DNA of 64,000 bases from Kribbella voronezhensis (GTDB lineage: Bacteria; Actinomycetota; Actinomycetes; Propionibacteriales; Kribbellaceae): positions 5,799,098 through 5,863,097 of the forward strand of contig NZ_SOCE01000001.1 in the NCBI RefSeq assembly GCF_004365175.1, written 5' to 3'. Numbering within the stretch: the stretch's first letter is position 1; each line of letters begins with the position of its first letter. The notes under the pieces were generated by a model. It did no database searches, was not told where the DNA came from, and saw nothing but the letters and a program-made list of their open reading frames with translations. Positions 51,242-58,985 of this stretch are shown one piece after another. Both the position numbers and the translations under genes were made by a program.

Positions 51242-51587
51242 GCTGCTACTCTTGCATGGCGACCGACCCGGTCCGTTGGTGACCCCTGAGCGGAATACTC
51301 GAGGGACTCCGGTGGTTCGAGTCTAAGCGGAGGGCCACCTCCCACCCAGTCGACGAAGAGTCGGCGGGTCCCGGTCACGCCGGCCAACCGGTCCGAGAGG
51401 ACAGGCAGGACGGCGATCGTACGGCGTACTTCCCGGGCAACCGGGGTTGCACCGCTGCCGATCTGGGAATTGGGCCTTCGTGTGGACGCACGAGGGCCTT
51501 TCGTCATTTCTGTAGAGATACAGGCGGCGACAATGACCTCGGGCGGTCACGAGGTGGTACCAGCAAACGAACAACCCAGGAGGACCC
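51242..51587 (+). promoter_or_regulatory. infC promoter and leader region
   Basis: About 345 bases without a convincing gene between DUF1844 and infC. The last part can fold: CTGTA-GAGA-TACAG at 51510-51523, and TGACC/GGTCA (51534-51549), which competes with ACCTCG/CGAGGT (51536-51555). AGGAGG at 51578-51583 is the infC ribosome site. Competing hairpins would fit feedback control by IF3 or L20, but this is inference. Confidence 0.5.
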
Positions 51588-52277
51588 ATCACCATTGAAC
51601 TGCGCGTCAACGAGCGCATCCGCGTTCCCGAGGTGCGACTGGTCGGACCGAACGGTGAGCAGGTAGGCATCGTCCGGATCGAAGACGCACTGCGGTTGGC
51701 ACAGGAAGCCGATCTCGACCTGGTCGAGGTTGCGGCCACGGCACGTCCGCCGGTCTGCAAGCTGATGGATTTCGGCAAGTACAAGTACGAGACCGCGCAG
51801 AAGGCGCGCGAGTCCCGCCGGAACCAGACCAACACCGTCATCAAAGAGATGAAGCTGCGGCCGAAGATCGACCCGCACGACTACGAGACCAAGAAGGGTC
51901 ACGTCGTTCGGTTCCTGCGTGCCGGTGACAAGGTCAAGATCACCATCATGTTCCGTGGTCGCGAGCAGTCCCGCCCCGAGCTGGGGTTCCGGCTGCTGCA
52001 GCGGCTGGCCGAAGACGTCAGCGAGCTCGGCTTCGTCGAGTCCTCGCCGCGCCAGGACGGCCGGAACATGATCATGGTGCTCGGACCGCACAAGAAGAAG
52101 TCCGAGGCGCGCGTGGACGTGGAAGCCGAGAAGGCCAAGAAGCTCGCCGAGCACGAGGCCGAGCAAGAGGCCGAGCGGATCGAGCGGGCGGCGCAACTGA
52201 AGCAGTACGAGGCCGAGAAGGCAGCCGGGGCCACCAAGAAGCCCAAGGGTCCGGCAGACAACCTCGATCCGGAGTGA
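51588..52277 (+). CDS. infC: Translation initiation factor IF-3
   Basis: About 229 residues. IF3 binds the 30S subunit and checks the start codon. The N-domain (ELRVNERIRVPEVRLVGPNGEQVGIVRIEDALRLAQEADLDLVEVAATARPPVCKLMDFGKYKYE) and the C-domain (IDPHDYETKKGHVVRFLRAGDKVKITIMFRGREQSRPELG) are complete. A lysine/glutamate-rich tail of about 45 residues follows. Between the in-frame TGA at 51534 and GTG51633, which falls within the conserved N-domain, there is no ATG, GTG or TTG. The start must be ATC51588 or ATT51594, both after AGGAGG. Rare AUU-type starts are a known means of IF3 self-control. rpmI and rplT follow, the classic operon order. Confidence 0.93.
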   Translation: MTIELRVNERIRVPEVRLVGPNGEQVGIVRIEDALRLAQEADLDLVEVAATARPPVCKLMDFGKYKYETAQKARESRRNQTNTVIKEMKLRPKIDPHDYETKKGHVVRFLRAGDKVKITIMFRGREQSRPELGFRLLQRLAEDVSELGFVESSPRQDGRNMIMVLGPHKKKSEARVDVEAEKAKKLAEHEAEQEAERIERAAQLKQYEAEKAAGATKKPKGPADNLDPE

Positions 52278-52366
52278 CGTGTCGCTCCGGCCGCGAGGTT
52301 GAAACGCATCGCAGCCGGAGCAACAGCACCGGTCGAGTCAACGAAAGAGACCAGGAGTACATAGCC

Positions 52367-52561
52367 ATGCCGAAGATGAAGACCCACTCGGGTGCCAAGA
52401 AGCGCGTCCGGGTCACGGGTTCGGGCAAGCTGCTGCGCGAGCGCACCGGCCGTCGCCACAAGCTCGAGGAGAAGTCGAGCCGCCGGACCCGCCGGCTGGC
52501 CGGCACCATCGAGGTCTCGCCGACGCACGCCAAGAAGTTCAAGAAGCTGCTCGGCATCTGA
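52367..52561 (+). CDS. rpmI: 50S ribosomal protein L35
   Basis: A 64-residue, strongly basic ribosomal protein: PKMKTHSGAKKRVRVTGSGKLLRERTGRRHKLEEKSSRRTRRLAGTIEVSPTHAKKFKKLLGI. Length and sequence are standard. ATG52367 begins the conserved MPKMKTHSG; the upstream open frame is leader. It lies between infC and rplT. Confidence 0.97.
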   Translation: MPKMKTHSGAKKRVRVTGSGKLLRERTGRRHKLEEKSSRRTRRLAGTIEVSPTHAKKFKKLLGI

Positions 52562-52639
52562 GCTGCTCTTCCCCCACCCCGAACACCCCGCCGGGTGGAC
52601 GAGCTTCTTCCGGCGCAGAAATACAAGGAGTAACACCTC

Positions 52640-53029
52640 ATGGCACGCGTGAAGCGGGCAGTCAACGCCCACAAGAAGCGCCGGGTCGTACTGGAGCAGG
52701 CCAGCGGTTACCGCGGCCAGCGCTCGCGGCTTTACCGCAAGGCGAAGGAGCAGGTCACCCACTCGCTCGTCTACGCCTACCGTGACCGCAAGGCGCGCAA
52801 GGGCGACTTCCGCAAGCTGTGGATCCAGCGCATCAACGCTGCGTCCCGCGCGGAGGGCCTGACCTACAACCGCCTCATCCAGGGTCTTCGCCTGGCCGAG
52901 GTCGAGGTCGACCGCAAGATCCTCGCCGACCTGGCCGTCAACGACGCGCCGGCGTTCTCGGCGCTGGTCGCGCTGGCGAAGGCGGCCCTGCCGGCCGACC
53001 TGAACGCCAAGAGCGACGCCGCGGCCTGA
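52640..53029 (+). CDS. rplT: 50S ribosomal protein L20
   Basis: A 129-residue ribosomal protein with MARVKRAVNAHKKRRVVLEQASGYRGQRSRLYRKAKEQVTHSLVYAYRDRKARKGDFRKLWIQRINAASR and the C-terminal domain DRKILADLAVNDAPAFSALVALAKAAL. L20 assists 23S rRNA assembly and in other bacteria represses its own operon. AAGGAG lies before the ATG. Confidence 0.97.
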   Translation: MARVKRAVNAHKKRRVVLEQASGYRGQRSRLYRKAKEQVTHSLVYAYRDRKARKGDFRKLWIQRINAASRAEGLTYNRLIQGLRLAEVEVDRKILADLAVNDAPAFSALVALAKAALPADLNAKSDAAA

Positions 53030-53061
53030 GCCGCAGCGACGACCCGGTAGCAAGCACCGAA

Positions 53062-53880
53062 GTGGCGAGCCCTGGTCTGTTGACCGCGCAATCCGCGCGG
53101 ATCAAGCAGGCCCGGAGGCTCGCCACTCGTGCGTTCCGGAAGAAGTCCGGCCGGTTCCTGGTCGAGGGCCCGCAGGCGGTCCGGGAGGCACTCGAGCACC
53201 GCGAACTGGTGGTCGAGGTGTACGCCGAACCCGACGTCGCCACCCGCCACCGCGACCTGCGCGACCTGGCCCAGCTCGCCGACGTCCCGTGGTACGACGT
53301 GAATCGCGCGGCGATCGAAGTACTGAGCGAGACCGTCACCTCGCAAGGCGTCGTTGCCGTCTGCTCGCTGGTCGACGTCGCACTGGAAGATGCAGTACGC
53401 CGTACTGCGCGGCTGGTGGCCGTCGGCGTGCAGGTGCGGGATCCCGGCAATGTCGGCACCTTGATCCGTACTGCGGACGCGGCCGGCGCGGACGCCGTCG
53501 TACTGTCCGCCGAGTCCGTGGATCCGCACAATCCCAAGGCGGTCCGGGCCAGCGTCGGAAGTTTGTTCCATCTGCCGATCACGGTCGAGGCGGATGTGGT
53601 CACGGCCGCGAAGTCGTGGCGGGAGCAAGGTCTGCAGGTTCTGGCGGCCGACGGCTACGGCAGTACGGACCTCGACGAGTGCATCGACGACGGCACGCTG
53701 GCGAAGCCGTCCGTCTGGTTGTTCGGCAACGAGGCGCACGGGTTGCCCGACGGGTTCGACGCGATCGTCGACCGTTCGGTGAAGGTCCCGATCTACGGGC
53801 GAGCCGAGTCGTTGAACTTGGCGACTGCGGCCGCTGTCTGCCTCTACGCCTCGGCCCGCGCGCAACGGCGTACGGACTGA
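53062..53880 (+). CDS. SpoU-family RNA 2'-O-methyltransferase
   Basis: About 272 residues. An N-terminal substrate-binding domain (IKQARRLATRAFRKKSGRFLVEGPQAVREAL) is followed by the SPOUT knot fold with motif 1 VQVRDPGNVGTLIRTADAAGADAVVLS, motif 2 VWLFGNEAHGLP and motif 3 VPIYGRAESLNLATAAAVCLYA. It probably methylates a ribose in rRNA (TrmH/RlmB/TsnR-like group). GTG53062 (VASPGLLTAQSARI) begins the likely protein; it is placed after rplT, as often seen in actinobacteria. Confidence 0.9.
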   Translation: MASPGLLTAQSARIKQARRLATRAFRKKSGRFLVEGPQAVREALEHRELVVEVYAEPDVATRHRDLRDLAQLADVPWYDVNRAAIEVLSETVTSQGVVAVCSLVDVALEDAVRRTARLVAVGVQVRDPGNVGTLIRTADAAGADAVVLSAESVDPHNPKAVRASVGSLFHLPITVEADVVTAAKSWREQGLQVLAADGYGSTDLDECIDDGTLAKPSVWLFGNEAHGLPDGFDAIVDRSVKVPIYGRAESLNLATAAAVCLYASARAQRRTD

Positions 53881-53881
53881 A

Positions 53882-54580
53882 TTACTTCTTCACGCGGATT
53901 TCGAGGCCGTCGAGGAGGGCTTCGAGGCCGAAGCTGAAGGACTCGCTGAAGGTCGTGTCGATGTCACGGGCGACCCGGCGGTTCAAGGCTTCGCGCATGG
54001 TGGGGTCGGCGACGGCTTCGGCCTGCTGGATCACCTCGCCGGCCCACTCGGTCAGTGAGCGCCCCGACCTGCTGGTGATCTCGCGAGTCGCGACCTCGGC
54101 GCTGGCGGTGCCGAGCGTGTAGGCCATCACGCTGCCCATCGCGTAGTCGAGATCCTTGCCGGTGAAGCCGGCCGCGCCGAACAGGACCAGGCCGCGGGAC
54201 CCCATCGTCATCGCGTTCGGTCCGATGCTCGGCCGGGTGTACATCACCTCCGGGAGCCAGTGGTGCCGCAGTACGGCGGCGCGCAGGCTGTGGCCGAACA
54301 GGAGCGCGCCGTTGCGCCAGCCGGCCAGCGCGGGATCCGGCACGTCGATCTCGCCCCAGATCTCGTCGATGAGCAGGTCGATCAGATCGTCCTTGGTCGG
54401 GACATGCCAGTACAGACTGGTCGCGCCGGCGCCGAGCTTGGCGGCGAGCTTGCGGATGCTCAGCCCGGCCAGTCCCTCGGCGTCGAGCGTCGTCATCGCG
54501 GTCTGCACGATCTGCTCCCGGCTGAGGGTCTCCCGTGCCGGGGCCGCGGCTCGCTTCCGGGTCCAGATCGAATCCTTCAT
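53882..54580 (-). CDS. TetR-family regulator of an MFS exporter
   Basis: A 232-residue TetR protein of the TetR_C_1 (Tet-repressor) type. HTH: REQIVQTAMTTLDAEGLAGLSIRKLAAKLGAGATSLYWHVPTKDDLIDLLIDEIWGE. The C-terminal ligand domain begins PALAGWRNGALLFGHSLRAAVLRHHWLPEV. ATG54580 is used because operators occupy the upstream region. Divergent from the MFS gene; three palindromes lie between and over the MFS start. Confidence 0.9.
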   Translation of the reverse strand: MKDSIWTRKRAAAPARETLSREQIVQTAMTTLDAEGLAGLSIRKLAAKLGAGATSLYWHVPTKDDLIDLLIDEIWGEIDVPDPALAGWRNGALLFGHSLRAAVLRHHWLPEVMYTRPSIGPNAMTMGSRGLVLFGAAGFTGKDLDYAMGSVMAYTLGTASAEVATREITSRSGRSLTEWAGEVIQQAEAVADPTMREALNRRVARDIDTTFSESFSFGLEALLDGLEIRVKK

Positions 54581-54600
54581 GAGCCCATCGTAGCCAATCC

Positions 54601-54660
54601 ACTCGCACACTGTGCGAGTCTTGTCGTACAGTGTGCGAGTGACTAGTACACCGTACGAGT
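54601..54660. promoter_or_regulatory. Three TetR operators between regulator and MFS gene
   Basis: ACTCGCACACTGTGCGAGT at 54601-54619 is a perfect 19-base palindrome around a central C. Related sites follow at 54622-54640 (right half identical, TGTGCGAGT) and 54642-54660 (ACTAGTACACCGTACGAGT). Centres are 21 and 20 bases apart, two helical turns. The third lies inside the first codons of the MFS gene. Confidence 0.85.
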
Positions 54661-56183
54661 CCACGGCGACCGGTCATCCGCGACGCTGGTGGATCCTGCT
54701 GATTCTTTGCCTGAGCCTGATGGTGCTGGTGGTCGACAACACCGTGCTCAACCTGGCGATCCCGTCGCTCATGCGCGACCTGTCCGCGACGCCGGCGGAC
54801 GTGCAGTGGATCATCGACGCCTACATCCTGGCGTTCGCCGGTCTGCTGCTGACCGCGGGCAGCCTCTCCGACCGGTTCGGCCGGCGGAAGGTGCTGCTGA
54901 TCGGGTTGGTGCTGTTCGGGCTGGCCTCACTGCTGGCCACGCTCGCGGAGAACCCGTGGCAACTGATCGCGTGCCGCGGTCTGATGGGTGTCGGTGGTTC
55001 GCTGCTGATGCCGAGCACGCTGTCGCTGCTGTTCACGGTGTTCCCGCCGGAGGAGCAGCGCAAGGCGATGGCGGGCTGGTCGATGGTCGCGATGGTCGGC
55101 GTGATCGCCGGCCCGACGGTCGGTGGCGTGCTGCTCGAACACTTCTGGTGGGGTTCGATCTTCCTGCTGAACGTGCCGATCGCGGTGGTCGCGATCATCG
55201 GCGCGGTCGTGATGATTCCGGAGTCGCGCGGCCCGGCGCGGGACGTCGATCCCGGAGGTGCCGTGCTCTCGATCATCGGGATGGCGGCGCTGGTCTGGGC
55301 GATCATCTCCATTCCCGCGCACGGGTTCCTCTCGGCCAAGGTGCTCGGCGGGCTGGTGATCGGCGTGGCCGGCCTGATCGGGTTCGCCTTGTGGGAGCGG
55401 CGGAGTGAGCACCCGATGGTGCCGCTGGAGTTGTTCAAGAACCGGAACTTCAGCGGGACCAGCTTCTCGATCGTGCTGTTGTCCTTCACCGCGGGTGGGT
55501 TGCTGCTGGCACTGACGCAGTACCTGCAGTTCGTCCTCGGGTACAGCCCGCTGAAGGCCGGCCTCGGACTCATTCCGTACGCCGCTTCGGCGATGCTCTT
55601 CAACGGTCTCGGGGCGACGCTCGGGAAGAAGGTCGCCGACCGGACGCTGATCGCGGTCGGGCTGGTGATCATCGCGGCGGGCTTCGGGATCCTGACCCAG
55701 GTGAGTGCGACGTCGGGGTACGGGCTGTTGATCGTCGGTCTGCTGGTGATGGGCGTCGGCGGCGGGCTCGCCGGCCCAGCGGCGTACACGCTGCTGATGC
55801 AGTCGGTGCCGGCTGAGCACCGGGGCGTGGGGTCCGCGATGAACGACACCGTGCAGCAGGCGGGTGCCGCGCTGTCGGTCGCAGTACTGGGAAGTGTTCT
55901 TGCCGGTGCTTACTCGTCGTCGCTGCCCGACTCGGTTCCGGAGGCGGCGCGGAAGTCGATCGCCGACACGCTCGCACTCGGTCCGGACTTCGTCGCCGCG
56001 GCTCGTGGCGCCTTCACCGACGCGATGTCGATCGCGATGACGGCCGGCGCGGTGGGTGCGGTGGCTGGTGCGCTCGTCGCTGCGATCGCGTTGCCGCGAG
56101 GCCGTCGTACGGAGGAACCGTTTGCCGACGTCTCCGCTGCGGCAGGCGGCGTTGACGAGATCGGTGACCGCGTGGCACCTTAG
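54639..56183 (+). CDS. MFS drug exporter (EmrB/QacA-type, DHA2)
   Basis: A 514-residue transporter with about 14 membrane segments. Motifs include VLVVDNTVLNLAIPSLMRDLSATPADVQWIIDAYILAFAGLLLTAGSLSDRFGRRKVLLIG (D1 and A motifs) and GWSMVAMVGVIAGPTVGGVLLEHFWWGSIFLLNVPIA (motif C of antiporters). GTG54639 (VTSTPYESTATGHPRRWW) is the likely start; the transcript is probably leaderless or nearly so. It should export hydrophobic drugs in exchange for protons, under the divergent TetR protein. Confidence 0.92.
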   Translation: MTSTPYESTATGHPRRWWILLILCLSLMVLVVDNTVLNLAIPSLMRDLSATPADVQWIIDAYILAFAGLLLTAGSLSDRFGRRKVLLIGLVLFGLASLLATLAENPWQLIACRGLMGVGGSLLMPSTLSLLFTVFPPEEQRKAMAGWSMVAMVGVIAGPTVGGVLLEHFWWGSIFLLNVPIAVVAIIGAVVMIPESRGPARDVDPGGAVLSIIGMAALVWAIISIPAHGFLSAKVLGGLVIGVAGLIGFALWERRSEHPMVPLELFKNRNFSGTSFSIVLLSFTAGGLLLALTQYLQFVLGYSPLKAGLGLIPYAASAMLFNGLGATLGKKVADRTLIAVGLVIIAAGFGILTQVSATSGYGLLIVGLLVMGVGGGLAGPAAYTLLMQSVPAEHRGVGSAMNDTVQQAGAALSVAVLGSVLAGAYSSSLPDSVPEAARKSIADTLALGPDFVAAARGAFTDAMSIAMTAGAVGAVAGALVAAIALPRGRRTEEPFADVSAAAGGVDEIGDRVAP

Positions 56184-56320
56184 GCGCAGCGCGCGCCAGG
56201 GCGCCTCCTCTCCGCGGCAAGCACCGAGTGCACCTGGGAACACCTGAGATGACGTGTGGCCGACGAACCCTTCGGGACGGCCCGGTTCAGCGGAGCGGGT
56301 AGTCCCGGAAGGATTCGCCG

Positions 56321-57043
56321 ATGTCCACTTCGTCGCTGCCCGCGAAAGCCAGCCTGAGCCAGCTCCGCGCGCGGGCCAAGGACCTCCGCAAGGCCGTCGC
56401 CAAGGGGCGCCCGGACGCGATCGCGCGCGTCCGGGCGCACCACCCGGAGTACCGGGGGAACGCTGTCGACTCAGCCGCCTTCACCTTGCGCGACGCGCAA
56501 CTGACGATCGCGCGCGAGCACGGCATGAACGGCTGGGCCGAACTGATGGAGAAGGTCGCCACGGAACTCGTCGAAGGGCGGGAACTGCACCGGTACTTCG
56601 GGGTCGAGTTGAACAACGAGACCTGGGACCTGATGGACCAGATCGACGAGAACAGCCCGATCGGTGATCAGGAACGCCTGCTGTACGGCGCTTACGCAGC
56701 CTGCCTGCACTGGCTCGAAGCCGGCAACGAGGCCAACCACGCGCGCGGTGAATACGTGATCGCGCGGGCGGCTCTCCGCATCGGCCGCCCGGCGCTCGGC
56801 CTGGAACATGCGCGCCGCTGCCTCGAACTGGTCCTCGCCCACCCCGACCAGATGGCCGACTGGGACGAACCCTTCGCCCACGAAGCCCTCGCCCGAGCCC
56901 TCGCCGCCACCGGCTCCCCAGACCTCGCCCGCGCCGAGCTGGCCCGGGCAACAGAACTCGCAGCCGCCGTCACCGGAGACGGCGACCGTCGAGTCCTGGC
57001 CGACGAGTTCGCGAAGGAACCCTGGTTCGGCCTGCGCCCGTAG
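56321..57043 (+). CDS. Helical protein with ankyrin-leader-like N-terminus
   Basis: A 240-residue soluble protein. The N-terminus (LSQLRARAKDLRKAVAKGRPDAIARVRAHHPE...FTLRDAQLTIAREHGMNGWAELMEKV) matches a leader often found before ankyrin repeats in actinobacterial proteins, as I recall. Instead of ankyrins, the rest is all-helical and TPR-like (ARGEYVIARAALRIGRPALGLEHARRCLELVLAHP, then HEALARALAATGSPDLARAELARATEL). GGAAGG precedes the ATG. Function unknown; it may be a protein-binding scaffold. Confidence 0.75.
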   Translation: MSTSSLPAKASLSQLRARAKDLRKAVAKGRPDAIARVRAHHPEYRGNAVDSAAFTLRDAQLTIAREHGMNGWAELMEKVATELVEGRELHRYFGVELNNETWDLMDQIDENSPIGDQERLLYGAYAACLHWLEAGNEANHARGEYVIARAALRIGRPALGLEHARRCLELVLAHPDQMADWDEPFAHEALARALAATGSPDLARAELARATELAAAVTGDGDRRVLADEFAKEPWFGLRP

Positions 57044-57055
57044 TACAGATGCCGT

Positions 57056-57631
57056 TCAGGCCGGACTCGGATCGGCGAGGGCGGTTCGGAGCTCGGTTGT
57101 CGCGGTGGTGAGGCAGTCGCGGAAGGGCTTGTTCGCCTTGGCCTCGATCCAGAGCTGGAAGGCATTCGCGAAGGCGATCGTGGCGACTTGGGCGATCGCC
57201 TTCGAGGTGCCGGTGGCAGTGCCTCGTTGCTCCAGGGCTTGCTGGATCGCCACGCTGACCGTGGCGGCCTTGGTGCGTTCGCGTTCCTGGAGTTCAGGGC
57301 TCGAGGCGATCACGTCGCGGCGTTCCGCGAGTTGTTCGACATCGACGGCCAGAAGGTTGCCGACCTCGGTGAGCGCGTCGAGAACTGCCGTCAGCGGTGG
57401 TGTGTGGTCCGCGGCCACGAGGACGGCTTTGGCGATGGCGGGCGGAAGTTGGTCCGAGTTGGCGAACAAGACCTCACGCTTGTCGGGGAAGTAGCGGAAG
57501 TACGAGCGGCGGGTGATGCCGGCGCGTTCGGCGATCTGGGTCACCGTCACGGCGTCGTACCCGTGTTGCCGGTACAGCTCCAAGGCGGCCTTGCGCAGCC
57601 GCTGTTCGGTGCCGGGATCCCATCTCGCCAT
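57056..57631 (-). CDS. TetR-family regulator of the adjacent dehydrogenase-like gene
   Basis: A 191-residue TetR protein: HTH RLRKAALELYRQHGYDAVTVTQIAERAGITRRSYFRYFPDKREVLFANSDQL, then a C-terminal domain with AFANAFQLWIEAKANKPFRDCL (TetR/AcrR type). Divergent from the gene at 57721; two near-identical 21-base operators lie between. Confidence 0.92.
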   Translation of the reverse strand: MARWDPGTEQRLRKAALELYRQHGYDAVTVTQIAERAGITRRSYFRYFPDKREVLFANSDQLPPAIAKAVLVAADHTPPLTAVLDALTEVGNLLAVDVEQLAERRDVIASSPELQERERTKAATVSVAIQQALEQRGTATGTSKAIAQVATIAFANAFQLWIEAKANKPFRDCLTTATTELRTALADPSPA

Positions 57632-57648
57632 GTCTTCACCTTAGCAAG

Positions 57649-57703
57649 TGATGTCTCAATGTGACATCAGTGCTAGAGTCAGTGATGACACAGTGAGACA
57701 TCA
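57649..57703. promoter_or_regulatory. Two TetR operators in divergent region
   Basis: Site 1 (57649-57669) has perfect seven-base arms TGATGTC/GACATCA around TCAATGT. Site 2 (57683-57703), read on the other strand, matches site 1 at 19 of 21 positions. Centres are 34 bases apart. Confidence 0.85.
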
Positions 57704-57720
57704 CAACTGAGGAGTTGGTC

Positions 57721-58779
57721 ATGGCGGGCGAAGTCTGGATTCTCGGAGCCACCGGCCGCGTCGGCCGTGCTGCCGCCGCGCGTCTTGCGGATCGTGGCGT
57801 GGACCTGGTGCTGGTCGGGCGCGACCGCGACAGCCTGCAGAAGGTCGTTCCCGGGCAGTCGAAAGTCATCGTGGCCAACGGAGTCGAGCAGATGACGGCG
57901 GACATCGCGCGCGAGCGGCCCGCCGTCGTCGTCAACCTTCTCGGTCGGTACGGCGAGACGGCGGTCCCGATCGCTCGTGCCTGCATGCCCGGCGGACATT
58001 ACGTCGACCTGGCCAATGACCTGGCCGCCTTCTCGCAGGTGTTCGCCCTGCATCGAGAGGCCATCGACGCCGGTAGCACCTTGATCACCGGCGCCGGCTT
58101 CGGCGTACTGGCGACCGAAGCCCTGGTGATCAAGCTCTGCGAGGATCGACCCACCCCGGAGCGGGTCCGCGTCGACGCGCTGGCGTCGGTCGCCACGGAC
58201 GCCGGTGTGCTGGGCGCCGCCCTTGGGGCCACCATCGTGGACGTGCTCGTCACCGGTGGGCGCGGCTACCAGGACGGCCGGATGGTCAGGGCGCGCCTCG
58301 GCTCCGGCGTGCGGATTCACCCGCTTCCTGATGGGCAGCAGGTGAAGTCTGGGGTCGTGCCCACTGGTGAATTGCTCGCCGCCCAGCGGGCCAGTGGAGC
58401 GCCGAACGTCAGCGCCACCTCCGCGCTCGCCCCGACGTCTCCGGTTGTGCGGGCAGTTCTGCCGCTGTTCGCAGTACTGCTGTCCATCCCAGGTCTGCGC
58501 CGGCTCGCTGTGCGCCGGCTGGCCGGCGTACGCGTCAAGGCCGCGCCGCGTCCCCGAACGCACTCCTGGGGACATGCCGTCATCACCTGGCCCGACGGAA
58601 GCACCCGAAAGGGCTGGCTTCGCACTGACGACGCCATGGACTACACCGCCGACGTCATCACGGAAACCGCAACCCGCCTCGGCCGCGGCGAAGGCCCCGC
58701 CGGCGTCTACACCCCAGCAGCCGCCTTCGGCCCCGACCTCGCCATTGCCGCCAACGGAACCTTCCTCCTCGACCAGTAG
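57721..58779 (+). CDS. Saccharopine-dehydrogenase-like (trans-acting enoyl reductase-like) protein
   Basis: A 352-residue Rossmann-fold protein. VWILGATGRVGRAAAARLADRGVDLVLVGRD opens the nucleotide-binding fold; VVNLLGRYGETAVPIARACMPGGHYVDLAND is typical of the saccharopine dehydrogenase NADP-binding superfamily. A membrane-like helix follows near residues 240-262 (VVRAVLPLFAVLLSIPGLRRLAVRRL). ATG57721 has GAGGAG upstream. The reaction is unknown; tight TetR control suggests a response to a specific compound. Confidence 0.82.
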   Translation: MAGEVWILGATGRVGRAAAARLADRGVDLVLVGRDRDSLQKVVPGQSKVIVANGVEQMTADIARERPAVVVNLLGRYGETAVPIARACMPGGHYVDLANDLAAFSQVFALHREAIDAGSTLITGAGFGVLATEALVIKLCEDRPTPERVRVDALASVATDAGVLGAALGATIVDVLVTGGRGYQDGRMVRARLGSGVRIHPLPDGQQVKSGVVPTGELLAAQRASGAPNVSATSALAPTSPVVRAVLPLFAVLLSIPGLRRLAVRRLAGVRVKAAPRPRTHSWGHAVITWPDGSTRKGWLRTDDAMDYTADVITETATRLGRGEGPAGVYTPAAAFGPDLAIAANGTFLLDQ

Positions 58780-58985
58780 ACCTCTGTCGGCCGCTTTGGT
58801 CGGCCACGCTTTCAATAGCCTGCCGCGAACTGGCGTGCGTGGGAGAGCCAGGGAGTGAGTGACGGGGGAGCGAGCGTCGGTGGGTCATGGGATCGATGTG
58901 TGGACGACCGATTCACGCTCAGGGCCTGTGGGTTCCTAGACTGCGGGCAGCAGTTTCAGATATCAGCGACCCCGGGAAGAGAGCC

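Noticed and set aside
51238..51507. Small minus-strand open frame in the infC leader
   Set aside because: No ribosome site and no family; it occupies the promoter and leader of infC.
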